Shown one piece after another: positions 1-5,467 of a stretch of 7,224 bases of DNA. A program made the translations under genes and the position numbers. The first letter of the stretch is position 1. Each line of letters begins with the position of its first letter. The DNA is from Solirubrobacteraceae bacterium (GTDB taxonomy: Bacteria; Actinomycetota; Thermoleophilia; Solirubrobacterales; Solirubrobacteraceae). The stretch is taken from assembly GCA_025935735.1 (NCBI GenBank), contig JAICUS010000309.1, positions 1-7,224 of the forward strand, given 5' to 3'. The notes under the pieces are model-generated. The model was not told where the DNA came from. It ran no database searches and saw nothing but the letters and a program-made list of their open reading frames with translations.

Positions 1-100
<100 letters not shown>

Positions 101-110
<10 letters not shown>

Positions 111-418
111 GTCGGCACGCGGTGCGCTGGCTGAATCTGTTTGCCACGGGCGGTCTGAGCCCCGACGTCACGTTCCTGCTGCGGATCGCGCCGTCCGCGG
201 GCCTGGCGCGGCTCACGGGCGACCCGGACCGCCTGGAGCGGGCCGGCGATGCGTTCTTCGAGGCCGTTGCGGGTGCGTATGACTCGCTTGCCGAGGCCGA
301 GCCCGACCGGTTCGTGGTGCTGGACGCGATGGAGCCGCCGGACGCGCTGCTTGCTGCGGCGTTGGCCGCGGTCTCCGCGCGGTCTGGGGGCGGGCCCGGC
401 GAACTGCAGGCTGGGTAA
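101..418 (+). CDS. tmk: Thymidylate kinase, C-terminal part only (5' truncated)
   Basis: Thymidylate kinase (dTMP kinase) makes dTDP from dTMP and ATP in the cytoplasm, a required step to dTTP. Only the C-terminal half, about 98 residues, is readable. It starts near RWLNLFATGGLSPDVTFLL, which matches the family pattern of an LN-x-[FW]A-x-GL-x-PD-x-T-x-LL segment leading into the strand after the substrate-binding helices. DRLERAGDAFFEAV and the later AEAEPDRFVVLDA segment follow; they match the conserved LE-x-x-G-x-x-FF and P-x-R-x-x-x-LDA ends. The P-loop and DR-[YH] motifs of the N-terminal half are absent because the frame runs into the C/G-rich edge. The GTG at 122 is therefore not a credible true start. 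The frame is open to the left edge, and the stop is TAA at 416-418. The last residues (GELQAG) and the stop lie in the left arm of an inverted repeat. The gene is convergent with galE. The family call is fairly sure; the 5' limit is not. Confidence 0.85.
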
Positions 419-644
419 GGGGGAGGTCAGCCAGGCGGTCGGTCAAGAACGGCCGTGCCGGCTGGCGAAACGATCACGTGCGACCGCATCCGCGCTGGGT
501 CATCGGGGGGTGGGTCACAAAGCTGTCGAGAGAGCGAAGGTTTCGTGACCCACCCCTCCCGCCGGGCACCCGCGATTACAACACCGGGATCATCCACGCA
601 CCGCGGCCAGGGCTCTCGCTTCCTTACCCAGCCGCAGTTCGCCG
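397..644. repeat. Nested imperfect inverted repeat between convergent tmk and galE
   Basis: The outer left arm, 397-420, and the reverse complement of the right arm, 622-644, read CGGCGAACTGC, then an extra A in the left arm only, then GGCTGGGTAAGG. That is 23 matching bases with one indel. An inner pair, GGGGTGGGTCAC at 507-518 and its reverse complement at 545-556, lies inside. Each half thus carries the same two motifs in the same order, separated by about 86 bp on the left and 65 bp on the right, with little similarity between them. TGGGTCA also occurs as a direct repeat at 496-502 and 511-517. This looks like a decayed head-to-head duplication or a REP/BIME-like intergenic element. The rest of 419-673 contains no gene that I can support. 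Confidence 0.75.
507..556. terminator. Stem-loop between convergent genes, possible bidirectional terminator
   Basis: A perfect 12-bp stem (507-518 with 545-556) encloses a 26-base loop. It sits 88 bp after the tmk stop and 118 bp after the galE stop, so it could end both transcripts. There is no T-tract on either side, which is common for GC-rich actinobacteria but weakens the assignment. It is also the inner part of the larger inverted repeat and may simply be a repeat element. Confidence 0.45.
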
Positions 645-673
645 AACCCGCCTGCCCGGCCCCACAGGATGCC

Positions 674-1648
674 TCAGTCTTCGTACCCCTCCGGATGCGC
701 CGAATGCCACGCCCAAGCGTCGGCCACGATCTCGTCGAGCCCCTTCTCCGGCGCCCACCCCAACGCCTCGCGCGCCAGATCATTGGCCGCCACCAGCCGC
801 GGCGGGTCCCCCGCGCGGCGGTCCTCCTCGCGCACCTCGAACTCGCGCCCCGTGACGCGCCGGACGGCGTCGATCACCTGGCGCACCGAGTAGCCGGTGC
901 TCGTGCCGAGGTTGTAGATGTCGTGGCGCCCGCCCTGCGCCTTCTCGAGCGCGAGCACGTGCGCCTGCGAGAGGTCGTCGACGTGGATGTAGTCGCGCAC
1001 GGCGGTGCCGTCGTCGGTCGGGTAGTCGGTCCCGAGGATCGACACGTGATCGCGGCGGCCCGCGGCGGCCTGGAGGATCAGCGGGATCAGGTGCGTCTCG
1101 GGCTCGTGATCCTCGCCCACCGGCCCGCTCGCGCCCGCGACGTTGAAGTAGCGCAGCGACACGGCCGCGAGCCCGTGGGCGCGGCAGTGGTCGCCGATCA
1201 TCCGGTCGACGGCGAGCTTCGAGCTCCCGTAGGCGTTGACCGGCGTCGTGGGCTCGTCCTCGGTGATCGGGTCGCTCTCGGGGTCGCCGTAGGTCGCCGC
1301 CGTCGAGGAGAACACGAGCCGCGGCACCCCGGCCTCGCGCATGGCGTCCAGCAGGTTCAGCGTGCCGACGACGTTGCCGCGGTAGTAGCGCTCGGGCTGG
1401 GCGACCGACTCGGCCACGAGGGTCATCGCCGCGAAGTGCAGGACGCCGTCGCAGCCGCCGGCCAGCACGCCGCGCAGCGCCTGCGGGTCGAGGAGGTCTC
1501 CCTCCACGAGCCGCGCCCCCTCCGGCACCGCCGAGCGATGGCCGCGATAGAGCGAGTCGAACACGGTGACCTCGTCGCCGCGGGCCACGAGGTGCTGCGC
1601 GACGATCGAGCCGACATACCCGGCGCCGCCGGTGACGAGGAGCCGCAT
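674..1648 (-). CDS. galE: UDP-glucose 4-epimerase
   Basis: This enzyme interconverts UDP-galactose and UDP-glucose with bound NAD+ in the cytoplasm, feeding galactose use and galactose-containing glycans. It is 324 residues long, close to the usual 325-340. It is an extended short-chain dehydrogenase. The Rossmann dinucleotide motif GGAGYVG is at residues 7-13, and the catalytic triad equivalents are T116 (in SSTAATYG), Y140 and K144 (YGSSK). SLRYFNVAGA and the later RDYIHVDDL motif are characteristic GalE signatures. The ATG at 1646-1648 places MRLLVTGGAGYVG exactly at the expected N-terminus. The frame stays open for about 200 more codons upstream, but that is shadow coding opposite the divergent gene. 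No Shine-Dalgarno is visible, and a TACGAT -10 box lies 9 bases before the ATG, so the mRNA is probably leaderless. A related UDP-sugar epimerase is possible, but the motifs favour GalE. Confidence 0.93.
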   Translation of the reverse strand: MRLLVTGGAGYVGSIVAQHLVARGDEVTVFDSLYRGHRSAVPEGARLVEGDLLDPQALRGVLAGGCDGVLHFAAMTLVAESVAQPERYYRGNVVGTLNLLDAMREAGVPRLVFSSTAATYGDPESDPITEDEPTTPVNAYGSSKLAVDRMIGDHCRAHGLAAVSLRYFNVAGASGPVGEDHEPETHLIPLILQAAAGRRDHVSILGTDYPTDDGTAVRDYIHVDDLSQAHVLALEKAQGGRHDIYNLGTSTGYSVRQVIDAVRRVTGREFEVREEDRRAGDPPRLVAANDLAREALGWAPEKGLDEIVADAWAWHSAHPEGYED

Positions 1649-1657
1649 GGGCGCGGG

Positions 1658-1687
1658 ATCGTAGCGGCGCCGCCGCGCACGGCTCAC
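1658..1687 (-). promoter_or_regulatory. Candidate galE promoter, leaderless type
   Basis: On the minus strand TACGAT (1663-1658) fits the actinobacterial TANNNT -10 pattern. It ends 9 bases before the galE ATG, which would place the transcription start at or next to the start codon. A weak -35, GTGAGC (1687-1682), sits 18 bp upstream and shares only TGA with TTGACA. The absence of a Shine-Dalgarno supports a leaderless transcript. Confidence 0.5.
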
Positions 1688-1728
1688 CCCCGCCGCCGCC
1701 GGCGGGCGAGGGGGCGGCGGGGCGCGGT

Positions 1729-1734
1729 TAGACT
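1729..1734 (+). promoter_or_regulatory. Candidate -10 box for the stalk-protein gene, leaderless type
   Basis: TAGACT fits TANNNT and ends 8 bases before the ATG at 1743. No convincing -35 or Shine-Dalgarno is seen. The 94-bp divergent region thus seems to hold two back-to-back promoters whose transcripts would begin at their start codons. Confidence 0.5.
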
Positions 1735-1742
1735 GGTCCGGG

Positions 1743-2312
1743 ATGCGCGCCCGCCCGCTCGCCGTCCTGGTGGCCGCGCTGGCGCTCCTGCCCGCCGCCG
1801 GCGCGCCGGCCGCCCACGCCGCCGCGACCCCGACGCCCACCGCCTCCCCGACGGCGACCGCGTCGCCCACTCGCACGCCGCACGCCACGGCGACGGCAAC
1901 CGCGACGGCGACGGCGACGGCGACCCCCGTGCCCACCGCCACCCCGGTCCCCACCGTCGAGTCCGGCCAGCTGCCGCCGTCGGCCGTCGGCGAGTCCGGC
2001 GCCGGCGCGGTCCCGCCGGCCGGCGCGGTCACGCCCGTCCCCACCGGTACGCCCGTCCCGACCGCACCCCCCGTCACCCCCGCCGCGCAGGCGCCCACGC
2101 CGACCCCCGCCGTCGTCACCCACGCCGGCCACCGCAGCGTCCTGCTCCCCGCGCTGCTGATCGCGCTCGCGCTCGCCGGAGCGGCCGCGCTGGCCGCGTC
2201 GGCGCTCGCCGGCCGGCGCTCGCCCGGCGTCCGCCACGCCTGGCGCGAGGCCGCGTTCCGCACCCGCGGGACGTGGGCCGACTTCTCCGACTGGCTGCGG
2301 CTGGGTCGGTAG
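1743..2312 (+). CDS. Exported Thr/Pro/Ala-rich stalk protein with C-terminal membrane anchor, function unknown
   Basis: I do not recognise a characterised family. The 189-residue product has a Sec-type signal peptide (residues 1 to about 26-28: RAR, a long hydrophobic Ala/Leu stretch, then an AHA/AAA cleavage site). An extended low-complexity region of Thr-Pro, Thr-Ala and Pro-Val-Pro-Thr units follows at about 29-125, then one hydrophobic segment at about 133-157. After RR comes a 32-residue tail rich in Arg, Trp and Phe, ending in WADFSDWLRLGR. The layout suggests an extracellular stalk held by one membrane helix, with a short, probably amphipathic cytoplasmic tail. The Thr-rich stretch could be O-glycosylated. 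The ATG follows a -10 box at 8 bases. The stop TAG overlaps the candidate -10 box for nrdJ. The signal-anchor architecture is fairly sure; the role is unknown. Confidence 0.8.
   Translation: MRARPLAVLVAALALLPAAGAPAAHAAATPTPTASPTATASPTRTPHATATATATATATATPVPTATPVPTVESGQLPPSAVGESGAGAVPPAGAVTPVPTGTPVPTAPPVTPAAQAPTPTPAVVTHAGHRSVLLPALLIALALAGAAALAASALAGRRSPGVRHAWREAAFRTRGTWADFSDWLRLGR
1884..1925 (+). repeat. Hexanucleotide repeat coding for (Ala-Thr)7
   Basis: Seven near-identical 6-base units of the type GCG-ACG code for seven Ala-Thr pairs (residues 48-61) in the stalk protein. The last four units are the most uniform. The 6-base unit keeps the reading frame, so slippage would change stalk length without breaking the gene. 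Similar looser repeats of CCCGT(C/G)CCCAC code for the Pro-Val-Pro-Thr units further on. Confidence 0.8.
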
Positions 2313-2315
2313 AAT
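2287..2315 (+). promoter_or_regulatory. Candidate nrdJ promoter overlapping the stalk gene stop
   Basis: TAGAAT at 2310-2315 matches the TATAAT/TANNNT -10 consensus at five of six positions, and its first three bases are the stop codon of the preceding gene. CCGACT at 2287-2292, 17 bp upstream, is a weak -35 sharing GAC with TTGACA. Transcription would start near 2322, giving a leader of about 135 bases before nrdJ. Confidence 0.45.
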
Positions 2316-2326
2316 CATCTCCATAT

Positions 2327-2351
2327 TCCCGCGCGGGATTTCCCCGGAAAT
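2327..2351. promoter_or_regulatory. Two abutting palindromes at the start of the nrdJ leader
   Basis: TCCCGCGCGGGA (2327-2338) is a perfect 12-base palindrome. It shares its last base with ATTTCCCCGGAAAT (2338-2351), an inverted repeat with 6-base arms and a 2-base centre. They lie just downstream of the predicted transcription start, a typical repressor-operator position. They do not match the NrdR box as I know it (ACAC-AT-rich-GTGT). They could also be RNA hairpins. Confidence 0.4.
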
Positions 2352-2417
2352 TGCAGGGATCGGCTCGGCGGTTCCGTCCGGCCGGAGCCTCATCATCCAC
2401 CGCCCTGCTGAACAAGG

Positions 2418-2450
2418 TTTTCGTGCCGGGGGAACGGCACCCGAAGGGAG
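2418..2450 (+). promoter_or_regulatory. nrdJ ribosome binding site with overlapping hairpin
   Basis: AAGGGAG at 2444-2450 is a good Shine-Dalgarno 8 bases before the ATG at 2459, and it decides the start of a frame that is open far upstream. Just before it, GTGCCG (2423-2428) pairs perfectly with CGGCAC (2435-2440) around a GGGGAA loop. After a 2-base bulge the stem can continue, pairing TTTTC (2418-2422) with GAAGG (2443-2447) through two G-U pairs, covering the first half of the Shine-Dalgarno. This may control translation. No B12 box or full cobalamin-riboswitch core is recognisable. Confidence 0.5.
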
Positions 2451-2458
2451 AGCTGGAC

Positions 2459-5329
2459 ATGGAGCAGACGCCGCAGACCACAATCACGCGAGAGCCCCGC
2501 GCGGGGGAGGCACTGCGTGTGCGGCGCCTGTTCACCCGGCCCGGCGTCCACCCGTTCGACGAGATCGAGTGGGAGTCCCGGACGGCGGCCGTCGGCTCGT
2601 TCAAGCAGGACGACGTCGAGTTCCCGAAGTCCTGGTCGCAGAACGCGACCAACATCGTCGCCCAGAAGTACTTCCGCGGCCAGATGGACTCGCCGACGCG
2701 CGAGCGCAGCGTCAAGCAGATGGTCGGCCGCGTCGCGGGGACGATCGCCGACTGGGGGCGTGAGCGCGGCTACTTCGCCTCCGAGGAGGACGGCGACGCC
2801 TTCGAGGCCGAGCTCACGCACATCCTCGTCAACCAGATCGCGGCGTTCAACTCGCCGGTGTGGTTCAACGTGGGCTTCGAGGAGTCCCCGCAGTGCAGCG
2901 CCTGCTTCATCCTCAGCGTCGAGGACTCGATGGAGTCCATCCTCGGCTGGAACACCAAGGAGGGCAACATCTTCCGCGGCGGTTCAGGCTCGGGGATCAA
3001 CCTGTCGAACATCCGCGGCTCGATGGAGCAGCTGTCCAAGGGCGGCACCGCGTCCGGGCCAGTCTCGTTCATGCGCGGCGCGGACGCCTGGGCGGGCACG
3101 ATCAAGTCCGGCGGCAAGACGCGCCGCGCGGCCAAGATGGTCGTGCTGGACGTCGACCACCCGGACATCCAGGACTTCATCTGGTGCAAGGCCAAGGAGG
3201 AGGACAAGGCCGCCGCGCTGCGTGATGCCGGCTTCGACATGAGCATCGACGGCGACGGCTTCACCTCGATCCAGTACCAGAACGCCAACAACTCCGTCCG
3301 CGTCACCGACGAGTTCATGCACGCCGTCGAGGACGACGCCGACTGGCATCTGCTCGCCCGCACCGACGGCAGGTCGGTGAAGAGCGTCCCCGCGCGCGAG
3401 CTGATGCGCGAGATCGCCGAGGCCGCCTGGCGCTGTGCCGACCCGGGCGTCCAGTACGACACGACGATCAACCAGTGGCACACGTGCCCCGCGTCGGGCC
3501 GGATCAACGCGTCCAACCCGTGCAGCGAGTACATGCACGTCGACGACAGCGCGTGCAACCTGGCGTCGCTGAACCTCATGAAGTTCCGCCGCGCCGACGG
3601 CAGCTTCGACGTCGAGCGCTTCCAGCACGCGGTGGACATCGTCCTGCTCGCGCAGGAGATCGTCGTCTCGCCGTCGAGCTACCCGACCAAGGAGATCGGC
3701 GACAACGCGCGCGCGTTCCGCCAGCTCGGGCTCGGCTACGCGAACCTCGGCGCGTTCCTGATGGCCAACGGCTTCGCCTACGACTCCGATCAGGGGCGCG
3801 GCGCCGCGGCGGCGATCACCGCGCTGATGACCGGCCGCGCGTATGTGCAGTCGGCGCGGATCGCCCAGGCGATGGGCCCGTACGACCGCTACCCGGAGAA
3901 CCGCGAGGCGCACAACAACGTGATGCGCATGCACCGCGACGCCTCGTACGCGATTCCCGACGTCGCCTGCGGGGACGCCTCGCTGCTGGCCGCCGCGCGC
4001 GAGACCTGGAACGAGGCCGTCGCGCTGGGCGAGCTCTACGGCTACCGCAACGCCCAGTCCACCGTGCTCGCCCCCACGGGGACGATCTCGTTCCTGATGG
4101 ACTGCGACACGACCGGCATCGAGCCCGACTTCTCGCTGGTCAAGTACAAGGAGCTGGTGGGCGGCGGGACGATGGTCATCGCCAACCGCACCATCCCGAT
4201 GGCGCTGCGCACGCTCGGCTATGACGAGGCGCAGGTCGGCCAGATCGAGGCCTACGTGGCCGAGCACGGGACGATCGTCGACGCCCCCGGGCTGAAGGCC
4301 GAGCACCTCGAGATCTTCGACGTGGCGGTCGGCCGGCGGGCGATCTCGCACGCCGGCCACATCAAGATGATGGGCGCGGTCCAGCCGTTCCTCAGCGGCG
4401 CGATCTCCAAGACCGTCAACCTGCCGCAGACCGCGACGGTGGAGGACATCGCCGAGGCCTACATCCAGGCCTGGAAGCTCGGCGTCAAGGCGCTGGCGAT
4501 CTACCGCGACGGCTCCAAGACCGCCCAGGCGCTGCGCACGGACGCCCAGAAGGAGGTCGACGCCAAGGCCGAGGCCGCCGCCGCGTCCGGCGAGGAGATC
4601 TTCACGCAGTCGGAGGTCGACGAGCTGGTCACCGCCGCGGTGGAGAAGGCGCTGACGCGGGCGCGCGCCCGCGAGGACGAGCCGCTGCGCAAGCGCATGC
4701 CGCGCGAGCGCAAGTCGCTCACCCACAAGTTCTCGCTCGGCGGCCACGAGGGCTACATCACGGCCGGCATGTACGAGGACGGCTCGGTCGGCGAGATCTT
4801 CCTGACCGACATCGGCAAGGAGGGCTCGACCCTCCGCGGCATGATGAACTCGTTCGCCACGGCGATCTCGATCGCCCTCCAGTACGGCGTGCCGCTGGAG
4901 ACGCTGGTGCGCAAGTTCGCCTACATGCGCTTCGAGCCGGAGGGGATCACCACCAACCCGGAGATCCCGTTCGCGAAGTCGATGCCCGACTACATCATGC
5001 GCTGGCTCGCGTCGCGGTTCCTGGACACCGACACCCAGGAGGACCTCGGCATCCTCACCCCGGAGGTCCGCAACCGCAAGATCTCCGAGGACACCGTCTC
5101 CGGCGCCTCCGGCGGCTCGGCGTCGCCCACCAACGGCGGCAACGGCTCGTCCACGCCCGCGCTCCCGCAGCCACCGACCACCGCGCTGACCGACACCCCG
5201 CCGGTCGTCCCGGCCCGCCTGCTCGGCCTGGACCTCGGCCCGGCCTGCCAGCAGTGCGGCGGCATGATGCAGCGCACCGGCTCCTGCTACACGTGCTCGA
5301 GCTGCGGAAACAACACCGGCTGCGGCTAG
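2459..5329 (+). CDS. nrdJ: Vitamin B12-dependent class II ribonucleotide reductase
   Basis: The enzyme reduces ribonucleotides to deoxyribonucleotides using a thiyl radical generated from adenosylcobalamin. It needs no oxygen and no separate radical subunit. At 956 residues it matches the long NrdJ form of actinobacteria. The N-terminal FTRPGVHPFDEIEWE lead-in shows no ATP-cone. The ten-stranded barrel follows: FNSPVWFNVG; CSACF (C146, C149); GSGSGINLSNIRG; NPCSE with N353, C355 (thiyl radical) and E357; C366 eleven residues after C355, the usual spacing of the redox partner; PTGTIS (539-544) for phosphate binding. C149 is the likely first redox cysteine. A TSCPD domain lies at about 757-860 and a Gly/Ser/Pro/Thr linker at about 881-925. 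The tail has C930, C933, C943, C946, C949 and C955, a zinc ribbon combined with the C-terminal redox cysteines. The ATG is fixed by a Shine-Dalgarno and family length. The gene has its own leader and is followed by a strong hairpin, so it is probably monocistronic. All catalytic residues are present. Confidence 0.97.
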   Translation: MEQTPQTTITREPRAGEALRVRRLFTRPGVHPFDEIEWESRTAAVGSFKQDDVEFPKSWSQNATNIVAQKYFRGQMDSPTRERSVKQMVGRVAGTIADWGRERGYFASEEDGDAFEAELTHILVNQIAAFNSPVWFNVGFEESPQCSACFILSVEDSMESILGWNTKEGNIFRGGSGSGINLSNIRGSMEQLSKGGTASGPVSFMRGADAWAGTIKSGGKTRRAAKMVVLDVDHPDIQDFIWCKAKEEDKAAALRDAGFDMSIDGDGFTSIQYQNANNSVRVTDEFMHAVEDDADWHLLARTDGRSVKSVPARELMREIAEAAWRCADPGVQYDTTINQWHTCPASGRINASNPCSEYMHVDDSACNLASLNLMKFRRADGSFDVERFQHAVDIVLLAQEIVVSPSSYPTKEIGDNARAFRQLGLGYANLGAFLMANGFAYDSDQGRGAAAAITALMTGRAYVQSARIAQAMGPYDRYPENREAHNNVMRMHRDASYAIPDVACGDASLLAAARETWNEAVALGELYGYRNAQSTVLAPTGTISFLMDCDTTGIEPDFSLVKYKELVGGGTMVIANRTIPMALRTLGYDEAQVGQIEAYVAEHGTIVDAPGLKAEHLEIFDVAVGRRAISHAGHIKMMGAVQPFLSGAISKTVNLPQTATVEDIAEAYIQAWKLGVKALAIYRDGSKTAQALRTDAQKEVDAKAEAAAASGEEIFTQSEVDELVTAAVEKALTRARAREDEPLRKRMPRERKSLTHKFSLGGHEGYITAGMYEDGSVGEIFLTDIGKEGSTLRGMMNSFATAISIALQYGVPLETLVRKFAYMRFEPEGITTNPEIPFAKSMPDYIMRWLASRFLDTDTQEDLGILTPEVRNRKISEDTVSGASGGSASPTNGGNGSSTPALPQPPTTALTDTPPVVPARLLGLDLGPACQQCGGMMQRTGSCYTCSSCGNNTGCG

Positions 5330-5345
5330 CCGGCCCGTCATCCGG

Positions 5346-5372
5346 TTGACAACGCGGGCGGCGGCCTAGACC
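5346..5372 (+). promoter_or_regulatory. Candidate promoter for the secreted beta-propeller gene
   Basis: TTGACA at 5346-5351 is a perfect sigma-70-type -35. The best-placed -10 is TAGACC (5367-5372), with a short 15-bp spacer. A second -10-like box, TAGGTT (5405-5410), has no matching -35. The promoter lies 17 bp after the nrdJ stop, and its -10 falls in the nrdJ hairpin. Confidence 0.45.
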
Positions 5373-5387
5373 TTTAGGCAGCCGCCC
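5356..5387 (+). terminator. Stem-loop downstream of nrdJ, probable terminator
   Basis: GGGCGGC (5356-5362) pairs with GCCGCCC (5381-5387). One G-A mismatch follows, then GCCTA (5364-5368) pairs with TAGGC (5375-5379) around a 6-base loop. This gives 12 pairs starting 27 bp after the nrdJ stop. There is no T-tract, so it would be a GC-rich actinobacterial-type terminator. It overlaps the next gene's candidate promoter. Confidence 0.65.
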
Positions 5388-5430
5388 CAGGAAGTCGCCC
5401 CCAATAGGTTCCGCCGGTCCATGAGATCGC

Positions 5431-5460
5431 GCGGCGCCTCGCGCCGCAGCAAAGGGGGAG
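5431..5460 (+). promoter_or_regulatory. Leader hairpin and ribosome binding site of the beta-propeller gene
   Basis: GCGGCGC (5431-5437) pairs perfectly with GCGCCGC (5441-5447) across a 3-base loop, directly before the purine-rich AAAGGGGGAG (5451-5460). This Shine-Dalgarno lies 7 bases before the GTG at 5468 and supports that start. The hairpin may protect the leader or affect initiation; no known riboswitch class is recognised. Confidence 0.5.
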
Positions 5461-5467
5461 CACGCAC

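Noticed and set aside
122..124. GTG at 122 as a genuine start of a 98-residue protein
   Set aside because: The protein matches only the C-terminal part of thymidylate kinase and the frame is open leftwards into the corrupted edge.
1884..1925. Tandem repeat considered as a CRISPR-like or regulatory array
   Set aside because: It is a coding microsatellite in frame with the stalk protein, with no spacers and no cas genes.
1649..2263. Upstream extension of the galE frame on the minus strand
   Set aside because: It is antisense to the stalk gene and gives Ala/Gly/Val repeats. The GalE dinucleotide-binding motif sits immediately after the ATG at 1648.
455..2458. Upstream extension of the nrdJ frame, giving a 1624-residue reading frame
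   Set aside because: The frame is open only because the DNA is GC-rich; it overlaps galE and the stalk gene, reads as His/Arg/Ala-rich nonsense, and the Shine-Dalgarno plus family length fix the start at 2459.
2313..2458. Cobalamin riboswitch before nrdJ
   Set aside because: A GGGGAA loop is present, but no B12 box or conserved core was found; the leader is also short for that class.
2984..5341. Long minus-strand open frame opposite nrdJ
   Set aside because: Shadow of nrdJ codon bias; its translation is Arg/Gly/Val/Asp-rich with no recognisable domain.
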